64,000 nt of DNA, from positions 62,001 to 126,000 of the forward strand of contig NZ_QGMY01000009.1 in the NCBI RefSeq assembly GCF_003173355.1. Reading direction: 5' to 3'. Positions 25,173-34,760 of the stretch are shown in pieces. The notes beneath the pieces are model-generated. The model was not told where the DNA came from and searched no databases. It was given only the letters and a program-made list of their open reading frames with translations. The stretch's first letter is position 1. Every line of letters begins with the position of its first letter. The position numbers and the translations under genes are program-made. This DNA is from Methanospirillum lacunae. Its GTDB lineage: Archaea > Halobacteriota > Methanomicrobia > Methanomicrobiales > Methanospirillaceae.

Positions 25173-25897
25173 CTGACCTGATGAGTTTCATGGAAGCGAT
25201 GGGGACGAGTGACATCCCCCTCGTTGCTGCGTTCTTCATCGGCCTGATGATGGCGATAAGTCCCTGCCCGATGGCGACAAACGTCACGGCAATTGCATAT
25301 GTCTCCCGCAAGATAGGGGACAGCCGGTATACAATCCTGGTAGGACTGTTCTACAACCTTGGCCGGGTGTTTGTGTATGTTACCATTGCTGCCCTCATCG
25401 TCCTGTGCGGGCTTAATGTCCAGGCAATTGCCCTGTTCCTACAGGAATATGGTGATCTCCTCCTCGGTCCGATCCTTCTTATCTGTGGTATCCTGATGCT
25501 TGAGATCATACCACTCTCCTTTGGGTTTGAACATGCCGGCCTGCAGGATCTCAAGGAACGGATGAGCCAAAAGTTGTCAGATCAGGGGTTGCTCGGGAGT
25601 TTTCTCCTCGGGATCCTCTTTGCCTTGAGTTTCTGTCCGTTCAGTGCGGTCCTCTTCTTCGGGATGCTTGTGCCACTGGCTTTGAGTACTCAGGATCCGA
25701 TCGGAGTTCCTCTGGCATTTGGGTTTGCAACCGGCCTGCCGGTGATCCTCTTCTCAGTGCTTCTGGTCACCGGGGTGAAGCGATGTAGTAATTTTTTGGG
25801 AAAGGTGCAGGCTGCCGAGGTCTGGTTCAGAAGAATCGTAGCGGTGATATTCATTCTGATAGGTCTGTATTTCACCGCGTTGCTGTTTATGGGATAA
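25169..25897 (+). CDS. ArsG/CcdA-family membrane thiol transporter
   Basis: A 242-residue protein with six membrane segments of the CcdA/DsbD core type. Cysteines in membrane segments are GLMMAISPCPMATN (about residue 33) and ALSFCPFSAVLFFG (about 155), the pair that shuttles electrons across the membrane in CcdA proteins. In annotation the subgroup is called ArsG, an aminobenzylarsenical efflux permease. The GTG start overlaps the preceding stop. With two external CxxC partners, an electron relay to the outside is as likely as direct export. Confidence 0.8.
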   Translation: MTDLMSFMEAMGTSDIPLVAAFFIGLMMAISPCPMATNVTAIAYVSRKIGDSRYTILVGLFYNLGRVFVYVTIAALIVLCGLNVQAIALFLQEYGDLLLGPILLICGILMLEIIPLSFGFEHAGLQDLKERMSQKLSDQGLLGSFLLGILFALSFCPFSAVLFFGMLVPLALSTQDPIGVPLAFGFATGLPVILFSVLLVTGVKRCSNFLGKVQAAEVWFRRIVAVIFILIGLYFTALLFMG

Positions 25898-25976
25898 TCA
25901 TTCCAAAAACCCCAACGGTGCCCTGTTGGGGGCCCCAGGCAGAACGGATGAAAAGGACTTATCATCCAAAAAAAGA

Positions 25977-26387
25977 TTATTTTTTGAGATTTAAATCAAT
26001 CCAGGTGATTATCTCATCCCTTACCTGTCTGAAGATCTTCATCTGCTCTTCTTCGCTCCCTGTTGCAGATGACGGGTCCGGAAAACTGACATGGACCATC
26101 TGCTTTGCTCCCGGGAACATAGGACAGGCAGCATTGGCACTATCACAGACAGTCACTACGAGATCGATATCCAGGTCAAAGAACTCGATAAGTACCTTTG
26201 ATCGGTGATGACTGATATCAATTCCAATCTCTTCCATCGCCCGGATAGCAAGGGGATGAACCCGTGTTACTTCCGTTCCAGCACTGAATCCTTCGTATCG
26301 ATCGCTGTACTTCGCATTGAGATACCCTTCGGCCATCTGGGAGCGGGCAGAATTGTGGGTGCAGATAAAGAGGACTTTTTGTTTCAT
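25977..26387 (-). CDS. arsC: arsenate reductase, low-molecular-weight phosphatase type (ArsC)
   Basis: A 136-residue protein. The start at 26387 is chosen since the family begins KVLFICTHNSARSQMAEG; the longer frame to 26597 overlaps the arsR gene. The catalytic P-loop is C-T-H-N-S-A-R-S from Cys9. CDSANAACPMFPG near 80-92 gives the two further cysteines used in thioredoxin-linked ArsC, and the Asp of FPDPS acts as acid. Reduces As(V) to As(III) for export by Acr3, encoded upstream in the same operon. Confidence 0.92.
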   Translation of the reverse strand: MKQKVLFICTHNSARSQMAEGYLNAKYSDRYEGFSAGTEVTRVHPLAIRAMEEIGIDISHHRSKVLIEFFDLDIDLVVTVCDSANAACPMFPGAKQMVHVSFPDPSSATGSEEEQMKIFRQVRDEIITWIDLNLKK

Positions 26388-26398
26388 AGGAGTACCAA

Positions 26399-26773
26399 TT
26401 ATTTCTGTTTCGTATTCTTCTTCCACTGTTGATGAAGGAACGTGATGATCGTCCGGTCTGCATCTTCCCTGAACCTGTAGATCTTGTGATTTGACCGGTA
26501 ATAGGTCTCGATAAGCCCAGCATCTTTGAGGATCTTCAGGTGGTTGGAGATGAGAGTGGATGATTCTTTGAAGATCCAGATGAATTCGCAGACACACTGG
26601 TCACGATTACTGAGCATCAGGAGAATCTTCAGCCTGATGGGTGACTGATAACCTTGAGTATCTGCTCCATTTTTGTGCGGTTTCATCCTATGTGCTGATT
26701 TCACCTGGTTCAGTTCCTCCTCCCAGTCTTCCCGGATGGCACAGTCGGCAGGACAACACCGGGTACTCACCAT
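26399..26773 (-). CDS. arsR: ArsR-family regulator, copy C
   Basis: A 124-residue winged-helix regulator. RDQCVCEFIWIFKESSTLIS has the As(III)-type CVC site, and ISNHLKILKDAGLIETYY is the recognition region. The N-terminus has an additional cysteine cluster (TRCCPADC) not in copies A and B. It lies between acr3 and arsC on the same strand, 11 bases before arsC, so it is the operon's own repressor. The palindrome at 27963-27977 upstream of acr3 is its likely site. Confidence 0.9.
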   Translation of the reverse strand: MVSTRCCPADCAIREDWEEELNQVKSAHRMKPHKNGADTQGYQSPIRLKILLMLSNRDQCVCEFIWIFKESSTLISNHLKILKDAGLIETYYRSNHKIYRFREDADRTIITFLHQQWKKNTKQK

Positions 26774-26852
26774 ACTTTTACGCCTAAATAAGAAACCAGG
26801 TTATTCCTGGGAGTTGACATGCGTAATCATTTCCTTGTATTTTAGATAAAAT

Positions 26853-27920
26853 TCAGGAAAGGGAACATTCTCCTCCTGACTCATTCCCGTACCATTTTCC
26901 TTTTAGATAGAGAGCGACATTGACCAGGCTTATAAGAACAGGAACTTCCACCAGTGGGCCGATGACGGTGGCAAAAGCGACCGGTGATGCGATCCCAAAT
27001 ACGGCGATCGCAACGGCAATAGCAAGTTCAAAGTTGTTTGAGGCGGCCGTGAACGAGAGGGTAGCAGATTTCTGGTAATCCACCCCTGCTTTCCAACTCA
27101 TCCAGAAGGTTGCCATGAACATGATCAGGAAATAGCAGATCAGGGGGATGGCAACCCTGATGACATCGAACGGTACGGTAATGATGTATTCTCCTTTCAG
27201 GGAGAACATGACAATGATAGTAAAGAGCAGAGCAATCAGGGTGATTGGAGAAATTCTTGGGATGAAGACTGTCTCATACCATGATTTTCCTTTCATTTTA
27301 ATGAGGATAATCCGGCTGAACAGTCCGGCAAGAAATGGAATACCGAGATAGATGAAAACACTGATGGCGATCTCTATCATTGTGATCGATACAGATGTGC
27401 CTGTGATCCCAAAGATCGGGGGAAGCACGGTGATGAAAACCCATGCATACAGGGAGAAGAACAGGACCTGAAAGATTGAGTTTAATCCTACGATGGCAGC
27501 ACAATATTCGCAGTCTCCTCCGGCAAGGTCATTCCAGACGATAACCATTGCGATACACCGGGCAAGACCAACCAGGATAAGGCCATACATGAGGAGTGGC
27601 TGATCCGAGAGGAAGAGCAAAGCAAGAAGAAACATGAGGATCGGCCCGATGATCCAGTTCTGTACAAGAGAAAGCCCCAGAACTTTTGTATCCTTAAATA
27701 TCAGGTGCAGTTCCTCATACTTAACTTTGGCGAGCGGAGGATACATCATGAGTATCAGGCCGATTGCGATGGGGATCGACGTCGTCCCAACCGAGAGGCT
27801 GGTAATGAAGGCTGGAGCTGCCGGTGCGAAGTACCCAATCGCAATTCCGATAATCATTGCGAGGAAGATCCAAATCGTCAGGTACGTATCTAGGAAGGAT
27901 AACCGTTTGATAGTGGACAT
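26853..27920 (-). CDS. acr3: arsenite efflux transporter Acr3
   Basis: A 355-residue membrane protein with ten segments, of the ACR3 (bile/arsenite/riboflavin transporter) type. Landmarks are [18 protein letters not shown] near 55-75 and the conserved cysteine segment [17 protein letters not shown] near 115-132, where Cys is required for As(III) transport. It is the first gene of an acr3-arsR-arsC operon. The C-terminus ends in a short cytoplasmic tail with one cysteine. Confidence 0.95.
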   Translation of the reverse strand: MSTIKRLSFLDTYLTIWIFLAMIIGIAIGYFAPAAPAFITSLSVGTTSIPIAIGLILMMYPPLAKVKYEELHLIFKDTKVLGLSLVQNWIIGPILMFLLALLFLSDQPLLMYGLILVGLARCIAMVIVWNDLAGGDCEYCAAIVGLNSIFQVLFFSLYAWVFITVLPPIFGITGTSVSITMIEIAISVFIYLGIPFLAGLFSRIILIKMKGKSWYETVFIPRISPITLIALLFTIIVMFSLKGEYIITVPFDVIRVAIPLICYFLIMFMATFWMSWKAGVDYQKSATLSFTAASNNFELAIAVAIAVFGIASPVAFATVIGPLVEVPVLISLVNVALYLKGKWYGNESGGECSLS

Positions 27921-27962
27921 AATGATTCAACCGTGTGAGTCACAATAGTGAACTAACTCAGT

Positions 27963-27977
27963 ATTATTTGAAATAAT
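27963..27977. promoter_or_regulatory. palindromic operator candidate upstream of acr3
   Basis: ATTATTT-G-AAATAAT, a perfect 15-base palindrome, 42 bases upstream of the acr3 start. Its core recurs at 20554-20567 before the small thioredoxin, so one ArsR protein could control both. Confidence 0.55.
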
Positions 27978-28090
27978 GTATATACTTATGGTAAAGGATA
28001 CAGACAAACGATAATGAAACGATATTTTATCTTTAAAATTGGAATAGTATGAGATTTTGAAGTTTGTTGAGATCTCTACAATTAATTATC

Positions 28091-28504
28091 TTACCTCTTC
28101 ACCGCAGTGGCATTGATATGAAATCCTTTGTTTTTTTCAGGAACGACTTCTCCGGTTATTCGTACGATATCGAGGTATTTTGGAGGCTCTCCGGTGTATC
28201 GGATTGTAATAGAGTTTTTGGCATTCTTTTCAGTACAGAGAGTACACCCGACCCGGTCAGCAACGGCAAATGCCTTTTTTTCAGGAGAGGTCTTTGAAAC
28301 CACTGCTTTCAGTGATATTGTCTTTCCATAATACTGAGGGGGATTGGTGAGTATTGATTGCACATCAGGTACCTCGATAATATCAGAGAAATTAGTAGAA
28401 CTCGACCGATTTCCCGGGATTTGTGTCTGGTTTGATCCGGACGCAATCCCAGAGAGGATGAGGAGTATCAGGGAGAAGGTGAGTATATGCCAGATATGAG
28501 TCAT
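28091..28504 (-). CDS. exported OB-fold protein
   Basis: A 137-residue protein with a signal peptide (ILTFSLILLILSGIASGS) and an OB-fold body: LTNPPQYYGKTISLKAVV, then KAFAVADRVGCTLC, ending EVVPEKNKGFHINATAV. Such single OB folds are found in proteins like CcmE and in nucleic-acid binders; outside the cell the former type is more plausible. The CTLC pair could bind a metal or form a disulfide. It lies upstream of and on the same strand as acr3, 114 bases beyond the acr3 palindrome. Confidence 0.6.
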   Translation of the reverse strand: MTHIWHILTFSLILLILSGIASGSNQTQIPGNRSSSTNFSDIIEVPDVQSILTNPPQYYGKTISLKAVVSKTSPEKKAFAVADRVGCTLCTEKNAKNSITIRYTGEPPKYLDIVRITGEVVPEKNKGFHINATAVKR

Positions 28505-28648
28505 GATATGTGGTATGAAAGATTTCCATTCTATCTATAAATATTAAGGGATTTCAGGACTGTGAGGCCATTTCACCAAAGGATGAGGTGATGTAGGTAC
28601 AGATATCAATATTTATTAAAATGGACTCTCCATGTACACCCAGTTATC

Positions 28649-29341
28649 GTGAAGATCGGGATCGTGAGTGACGGGCAGTATGGGGAACGGGCGTATGAGC
28701 AGATACGCAGGCGATTTTCCACCGAATGGATCCTGCTTCCGTTTTCCTCATTGCTGGTTGTTGATGATATCGATCTCACAATCCCTCCCTGTGATCTATA
28801 TATCTCCTATCTTCGACATCCCGATATTGCGATAGAACTGATCAAGACCGGTGTCCCGGTCCTGCTCGGGGTGAACTTAGGTCCTGGATTCATCGCCCAA
28901 GCAAAGGAGTATAACCCTGCTGTAATCGGACCTGAAACGATGTGTTCTCTTTTGCCAAACACGGAGTTCTGGCAGATCAACGAGTATGCAAAGGTGTTTG
29001 GCAGGCCGGTATTTCATGTCCTTCTGGAGGGAGAGCAGATTGTCTGGTGCCAGCCGATCCGCCGGTCGCCATGTGGATCAACAGATGTTGCAGCACGTGA
29101 ACTGAACAAGCAGATGTTTGATCAGGAGACGATGAACCGGTTTGCCCTTTCCATCTGTCATACCTGCCGGGCTCCCAGGTTTGGGAAGACTTGTGACAAG
29201 GAGAAGGCCGGGATTATTCATCTGGAAGAACTCGTCTCTTCGTTGAAAGGGATAAATCCGGGACTATGGGAGAAGAGTACCCAGGCTTTGAAGAAGGTAA
29301 CATGTACAATAGTTTCTGCCTGCGATGATGAGGCCAAATAA
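28649..29341 (+). CDS. DUF166 family protein
   Basis: A 230-residue cytoplasmic protein of the DUF166 family, which is found mainly in methanogens. It starts MKIGIVSDGQYGERAYEQI, has a middle domain with IELIKTGVPVLLGVNLGPG, and a C-terminal part with SICHTCRAPRFGKTCDKEKAG, whose cysteines may bind metal. No enzyme activity is established for the family. The start codon at 28649 is a GTG. No operon partner on its strand. Confidence 0.75.
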   Translation: MKIGIVSDGQYGERAYEQIRRRFSTEWILLPFSSLLVVDDIDLTIPPCDLYISYLRHPDIAIELIKTGVPVLLGVNLGPGFIAQAKEYNPAVIGPETMCSLLPNTEFWQINEYAKVFGRPVFHVLLEGEQIVWCQPIRRSPCGSTDVAARELNKQMFDQETMNRFALSICHTCRAPRFGKTCDKEKAGIIHLEELVSSLKGINPGLWEKSTQALKKVTCTIVSACDDEAK

Positions 29342-29657
29342 GCTAATTTTAAAAAGATATCTCAATATCATCAGCCGTAAGGGTTTTTCTTCCAGAATGG
29401 GTTGCCAGCTTATTGGCTTTTTTTGCCAGTTTTCCGATGTACAGTACGACTCATTAGTTATGTTTATCCGGTTGGGTATGTAAGGGTGATTGAATCACCC
29501 ATCCATCAAAAACGCCGCGAGTGTTGCCGAGATTCAACACTCATACAAAGAATAACGGGAGTGACCCCGTCGTTCTTCTCAACCTCCCCAGAAAGGCCGG
29601 AGTATCCCCCCGGCACAATACTATCTGATCTCACAACGTAGTATGCCAATGACGAGA
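29342..29657. other. 316-base gap with an open frame on the minus strand
   Basis: The minus strand has an unbroken frame of about 56 codons overlapping the end of the 81-residue gene, containing VPGGYSGLSGEVEKNDGVTP and ending in a TGA near 29510. It lacks an obvious start and could be a third member of the small operon or noise. A hairpin GGGTGATT/AATCACCC near 29485-29501 could end transcription. Confidence 0.35.
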
Positions 29658-29903
29658 TCAGAACCGTATCAATTTCAGAAGCCCGGATAACTGGCTGATG
29701 TGATCCATCGAGGTTGCTGCAAGAGCCAGAGGATCTACAGTTATCGAACCGTCCTTCTGTTCTTCTACAGATTCCACCACCAGGGCAGCGAATTCAATAG
29801 AAGAAGAAGCCAGTTTCATGTACTGTTGGTACAAAAAGACAAGTCCCAGTATGTTAACGATGGTTACACCACCAAGAACACCACTTAACATTTCCCGGAT
29901 CAT
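29658..29903 (-). CDS. small membrane-anchored protein of unknown function
   Basis: An 81-residue protein with one N-terminal membrane segment (GGVTIVNILGLVFLYQQYM) and an acidic helical remainder. Its ATG overlaps the stop of the preceding gene (ATGA-type), so the two are translationally coupled. No homologue recognised. Confidence 0.5.
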   Translation of the reverse strand: MIREMLSGVLGGVTIVNILGLVFLYQQYMKLASSSIEFAALVVESVEEQKDGSITVDPLALAATSMDHISQLSGLLKLIRF

Positions 29904-30181
29904 ATTCTTCCCCCGTACCTGAAATGATCCTGAACCGACATGTTACCTGGCACAAACCCTCTGATTATCATCGCCCGGTTTCTGGTTCCCTGAAACCCAA
30001 AGGCAAGCAGTCCTGAACCATTCACCCGGGTTTCTCCAGAGAGGCCCGAACCGATAACCCGTGAAGAATCATACTCCCCCTTCCTCAGGATCCCGGATAC
30101 GTACACTGATGCATCACCAAGAGAACGCTCCACACCTGCGTCAAGAAACATGCATCGATCCCTGAGTTCAGATCCTTTCAC
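29900..30181 (-). CDS. small beta-rich protein of unknown function
   Basis: A 93-residue protein with many Gly, Ser and Arg residues and short repeats such as GSGLSGETRVNGSGLLAFG, suggesting a beta-strand-rich fold. It has no signal peptide. It is followed by and overlaps the membrane-anchored small gene. GC content is higher than in the flanking AT-rich gap. Not recognised. Confidence 0.45.
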   Translation of the reverse strand: MKGSELRDRCMFLDAGVERSLGDASVYVSGILRKGEYDSSRVIGSGLSGETRVNGSGLLAFGFQGTRNRAMIIRGFVPGNMSVQDHFRYGGRI

Positions 30182-30711
30182 AACGGCTGGTATGGGCTTG
30201 ACACCTTAATTTTTTCTAATACTTCATGATGCATAAACAATACATTTATAGAATATAGGAATCTGTTTCCATTCTTTTTGATATTTTATATCGATCAAAT
30301 ACCACTACCAAACAGTATAGGGACGATACCAATAGACAACAAGTAACTATTAAGATCATTGAGATTAGCAAATTAAGAACAGAATAATACACATATTTGA
30401 GGTGCAGACCACCTCGTCATAAAAACACACCCAGAAACGTCTTCCAAATTCCACGATATCAAATTCCTGCCTGTGCGGAAAGACAGGGATTTTCAAACCA
30501 ATAAACCTCTATTATCTACATTGGATTTGGTTTTCATTATTATATCCCAACAGGAGATATTAGGAAATTATATTGCTATTGAACAGATTGAGGAGAGTAA
30601 TTTGGATATCAAAACCAGGAAAGATCACACTCACATTCTATCTACTGGCAATTTGATAAACAATGATGATCGGTATTACAGATACAATAAAAGCGATCTG
30701 TTTCAAATAAT
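30182..30711. other. 530-base AT-rich gap
   Basis: No supported gene. A plus-strand frame at 30473-30814 has poor composition and runs into the 3' end of the subtilase gene on the opposite strand; I regard it as chance. No repeats beyond simple AT tracts were noticed. Confidence 0.4.
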
Positions 30712-33700
30712 CTATTCAATAACAGTAATCACTTTTGATTTAACTAAATTACCACTGGAAATTTCATTCTTTACGAGGAATGTCACATCATATGATCCTT
30801 GTTTGGCGTATTGATGAGTAGTATTCTGAGAGGTGGATGTAACACCATCTCCAAAATCCCAGTACCATGATGTTGGATTACCTGTACTCATATCAGTGAA
30901 CTGAACAGATAGCGGCATACGTCCCTGAATTGGGTATACTACAAAATTGGGTTCAATGTTACCAGGAATCGGTGTGGGTGTTGGTGATGGAATAACACCA
31001 TTCGTAACAGTGACATATTTGCTCCATTCGCCAACTCCACCACTCTGATTACTACATGCTCTCAGTGTTACTGAATAAACACCAGGCGCAGTATATGTAT
31101 GTGAAGAATTTTGCGCTGTACTGGATGATCCATCACCAAATTGCCAGTACCATGACGTTGGTGATCCAAGTGAACTATCATTGAATTGAACAGTATGAGG
31201 TGCTGCCCCATAGGTTGGAGATCCAGTGAAGAATACCATTACCTGTCCGGGTATTGGATTTCCTACCGATTCGATCGTTTGATTACCACCAAGATCAGTA
31301 AAAGTCCAGTTTGGCACTGCTCCGACAGATGCGTTGTTCACCAGAACGTCTGTCAGAATGGAACCTGGTCTTGCCTGAGTATAATATGAAGCATTTGTTC
31401 CGGAAGGATACATTCTGACGCCTGATGGAAATGTTTTTGTCCACCGGTCAGAGGTTGCATTAACCATCACGTCAGAATACATTATATCGAAGGGGAAGGG
31501 AAAGCTGGACATATCGGTGGTCGTATTTATAAGTTTAATCTCATATGATCCGGTTGGTATTCCATGGAGGTCAAGAGTGGCACTGATGTTGCCTGACTGA
31601 TCATCATACCAGGGAGAATAGTTGACAACTATCGGATCATACGAGTAAAGAGGTTCCAGACAGACATTCATCGAAGGGCTGAGAAATGACCCGTTTATCT
31701 CGATGTGAGCAAAGGTATTATTCAAAGCTGAAGAAGGAGTTATTGACTCAATAACGGTCTGAGTTGAGTATGCATCGAGAATTGTAAATATGTCTTTCTG
31801 TGAGCACTGCTGATCATCAGGATTGGTGAGTATCACGGTATAATTACCAGGAGTAAAACCCCATATCCCAAAAGATGTGCTGACAAAACTTGAGTTTGAA
31901 AAAAGTACCTGAGTATAATTTGGTACGATATATCCATAAGGAGTGAGAAGCGCAACACGAATACCATCAACAAAGTTGGATCCAATAATTGCTAACTCGG
32001 CAGCATGAGAGTTATATGAAAAATTTGGTTCAATCCTGGATAATTGAGGTGCTGGAGCAGTCGCTAGCACCGTGAAGGCATTAGAGATAGAACAATATGA
32101 ACCGCTTTGGTTTACAGTAACATTCCAGAGATCGGTGGAATGAATATATGGAATATTAAATACCCCGGTTAGATTATTGCCTTGTAGCGTACCGACTGCA
32201 GAAATATCTGCCATCCCATTCCTGCTCAAATTGACGGTATTTACATAATCAAAATTCGAACCTGTGAGGGTGAAGGGAACATGCGTGCCTGCCTGACCTA
32301 ATGCCGGAATAATACCTGTGATAACAGGCGAAGATATGGTACTTTCAGAAACAGTAAACCCATTTGGTAATTCGAAGGTCTGGCCATATGGATTTGTAAC
32401 AGAAATATTCCATGTTCCTACAGAAGCACCGGTAATTGGGAATAAACAGGAGATTGAATGAGGAGATATGACGGCTACATTGATTGCCGTGATATTTTTT
32501 CCCCCTTGCCTGGTGAGATTGACAATTGATCGATCAAAGAGGTTATTGCCTGAAATATTCGTTATAGCAACCGTGTGGTTGTTATACCCATGATTTGGGT
32601 ACACTGAATTGATCTCTGGAGGAGAATTCCAGTATAACGCGTGAGCTGCATTCACTCTCCCATTGGTCACCGTGGGATAGAGGTTGCCATCTCCAATAGG
32701 ATCAGTAGTTGATAAGATCCGGTCTACAAGTTCTTTGTTTGTCAGATATGGATTCCAACTCAGGAGAAGTCCCGCTACACCCGCAACGTGTGGAGTTGCC
32801 ATAGATGTCCCTGATAGCCATGAATATGGTTCATAACCCCATGAGGTACTATATATGTCACCACCCGGGGCCATGAGGTCGACAGAGGTTTTCCCATAAT
32901 TGGAGAACCATGATTTATAATTATTGGAATCTATCGATCCAACAGATATAATGTTGGGATTTTGATAGTCTGCAGGATATACTGGACGCTTGTCATTATC
33001 TGACCCCTCATTCATTGCCGCACATACCATGAGAAAATGGGTACTATTTATTATATCAGACCATGCCTGTGAATATGGGGCCCCCCCATATGAGTTTGAC
33101 GTAATCCGGGCGCCCATCATGTCTGCGTACAGATATGCTGCAATCAGGGAGGATGTATAATGCCCTTCGACAGTCACATTGTACGTATTGAGCGGCATTA
33201 TAGAGGTGTGCCAGTTCACCCCGCAGACTCCTAATCCATTATCTCCAACTGCTCCGATGGTTCCTGCACAATGGGTTCCATGCAGATCTGTCGCCATGGG
33301 ATCCGGACGCAGGGGATCAAAACTGTATCCATGATAATCATCAACATATCCGTTTCCATCATCATCGATGCCATTGTCCGGAATCTCGTGACTGTTGACC
33401 CACATATTCCCTGCCAGGTCCGGATGTGTATAGTCAACCCCACTGTCTATAACTGCAATGATGATATCCTTTGATCCTGTTATGTCACGCCAGGCTTCCG
33501 GTGCATTGATATCGACCCCGGGAGTCCCACCATTTTGACCGGTGTTATGCATTCCCCAGAGATCATTAAAATACGTATCATTTGGAATGTTGGCCAGGTA
33601 ATTTTCTTGATCTGATGCTGAAAGGGCAGAGGAATTATTCTCATCATCTGGCATACGTATTAGATAATCCGGTTCTGCATATTCAATGTACGGGCTTTTT

Positions 33701-34068
33701 GAATACATCTCCATCGCTTTTGATACATTGTTACTCCCTATTCTGACGAGTTCAAGACCGGGAAGACCAAGGGGAGTATAATCAGTCATCACAGAGGCAT
33801 CAGCCTGTGCATTAAGACTAGCCGAAGCAGAGACGAACTCCTGAGATGTTACCAAATCTGTGTTATATTTTACCAGAAGACGATCCGGAGCATACTCATA
33901 AGTCCCACTTCCCGTTTCATGAAATATGACTGAATGGTTCGATGAGGTTGTATCGATAAAAGAGGGGGTTTTTTGTTGAACGTCTGTATTGGCAGACATA
34001 AGTGGAATTATTGCTGATATCAGAAGGATGATCAATACTATTCGTAGATAAGAGATCCACACGCCCAT
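30712..34068 (-). CDS. secreted subtilisin-like (S8) serine protease with IPT/TIG and PKD repeats
   Basis: A 1118-residue exported protease. The signal peptide covers about residues 1-26 (IVLIILLISAIIPLMSA). A propeptide of about 130 residues ends near EYAEPDY. The catalytic triad is Asp208 (AVIDSGVDYTHPDL), His266 (DLHGTHCAG) and Ser422 (GTSMATPHVAG), with the oxyanion Asn in the segment VCAAMNEGS. Residues about 485-865 hold three or four IPT/TIG-like beta domains, and two PKD domains follow at about 945-1030 and 1040-1118 (SWYWQFGDGSS, SWYWDFGDGVTS). No C-terminal anchor is visible, so it may be released or bound through PKD domains. Monocistronic. Confidence 0.92.
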   Translation of the reverse strand: MGVWISYLRIVLIILLISAIIPLMSANTDVQQKTPSFIDTTSSNHSVIFHETGSGTYEYAPDRLLVKYNTDLVTSQEFVSASASLNAQADASVMTDYTPLGLPGLELVRIGSNNVSKAMEMYSKSPYIEYAEPDYLIRMPDDENNSSALSASDQENYLANIPNDTYFNDLWGMHNTGQNGGTPGVDINAPEAWRDITGSKDIIIAVIDSGVDYTHPDLAGNMWVNSHEIPDNGIDDDGNGYVDDYHGYSFDPLRPDPMATDLHGTHCAGTIGAVGDNGLGVCGVNWHTSIMPLNTYNVTVEGHYTSSLIAAYLYADMMGARITSNSYGGAPYSQAWSDIINSTHFLMVCAAMNEGSDNDKRPVYPADYQNPNIISVGSIDSNNYKSWFSNYGKTSVDLMAPGGDIYSTSWGYEPYSWLSGTSMATPHVAGVAGLLLSWNPYLTNKELVDRILSTTDPIGDGNLYPTVTNGRVNAAHALYWNSPPEINSVYPNHGYNNHTVAITNISGNNLFDRSIVNLTRQGGKNITAINVAVISPHSISCLFPITGASVGTWNISVTNPYGQTFELPNGFTVSESTISSPVITGIIPALGQAGTHVPFTLTGSNFDYVNTVNLSRNGMADISAVGTLQGNNLTGVFNIPYIHSTDLWNVTVNQSGSYCSISNAFTVLATAPAPQLSRIEPNFSYNSHAAELAIIGSNFVDGIRVALLTPYGYIVPNYTQVLFSNSSFVSTSFGIWGFTPGNYTVILTNPDDQQCSQKDIFTILDAYSTQTVIESITPSSALNNTFAHIEINGSFLSPSMNVCLEPLYSYDPIVVNYSPWYDDQSGNISATLDLHGIPTGSYEIKLINTTTDMSSFPFPFDIMYSDVMVNATSDRWTKTFPSGVRMYPSGTNASYYTQARPGSILTDVLVNNASVGAVPNWTFTDLGGNQTIESVGNPIPGQVMVFFTGSPTYGAAPHTVQFNDSSLGSPTSWYWQFGDGSSSTAQNSSHTYTAPGVYSVTLRACSNQSGGVGEWSKYVTVTNGVIPSPTPTPIPGNIEPNFVVYPIQGRMPLSVQFTDMSTGNPTSWYWDFGDGVTSTSQNTTHQYAKQGSYDVTFLVKNEISSGNLVKSKVITVIE

Positions 34069-34320
34069 GAAACAATATATTCAGAAACTTGATATAAAAA
34101 CAGATGGTACCTGCAAACGTACCTTATCAATATATGCGATGCAGGATTTCTACGAATTGGTGACCACCTCCGCGTAGGGCAAAAAACCGGTTTTATGGGG
34201 CTTTGATGGGGCTGTACAGATGTATGAAAAAACAGTATCCTGTACTTTTGGCTGCTTTTTTATATTCAATGCCGTTGTTATCCAGAATTAATACTTCCTG
34301 ACTCTGCCTTTTCTTGATAC

Positions 34321-34660
34321 TCACCCATATACACCGACCCAAAGCCATTGATACCATTTTGATACATACTGCCAAAGTCTCTCAATTGTTACTCCCTGCT
34401 CATAAGGCCGGCGGGCACGTTCTCATGTAGGCGTCTCGTGCTTTCACCTGATGGGCGAAGTCTCCGAAAAGGATGGATAGTATACCCGAGGAAGTCAAAC
34501 CCCTGAATGGTCTGTCCAATACATCGTTTCTTCTTATGTACCTGCATGTTCAGCTCATTGAGAATGTGGTAGATGAGGCAAATTGCACGATGGAGTTGAC
34601 ACTGGATATTAGTTAATCTAACAAAGTCGTCAATATGTTTGCGTAAAGAAAAATTATATC
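34321..34660 (-). pseudogene. C-terminal remnant of a reverse transcriptase (group II intron-type)
   Basis: On the minus strand one frame reads RKHIDDFVRLTN, then ILNELNMQVHKKKRCIG and QGFDFLGYTIHP, which are the catalytic YxDD-type motif (here HIDD) and the following motifs of retroelement reverse transcriptases. A one-base shift near 34430 is needed to continue into GVTIERLWQYVSKWYQWLW and a stop at 34321-34323. The N-terminal two thirds are absent, so it is a dead fragment. It marks an old mobile-element insertion. Confidence 0.75.
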
Positions 34661-34760
34661 ACAAGATATAGACTGACATCATCAAAGGCCTCCTCTTGTC
34701 GGAGTAATGACCATAAACGGTATCACAATTCTAGACAATGAAATAACTACGAGAACCAAA

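Noticed and set aside
30473-30814. 113-codon frame before the subtilase gene end
   Set aside because: It overlaps the subtilase 3' end on the opposite strand, has poor composition and no homology that I recognise.
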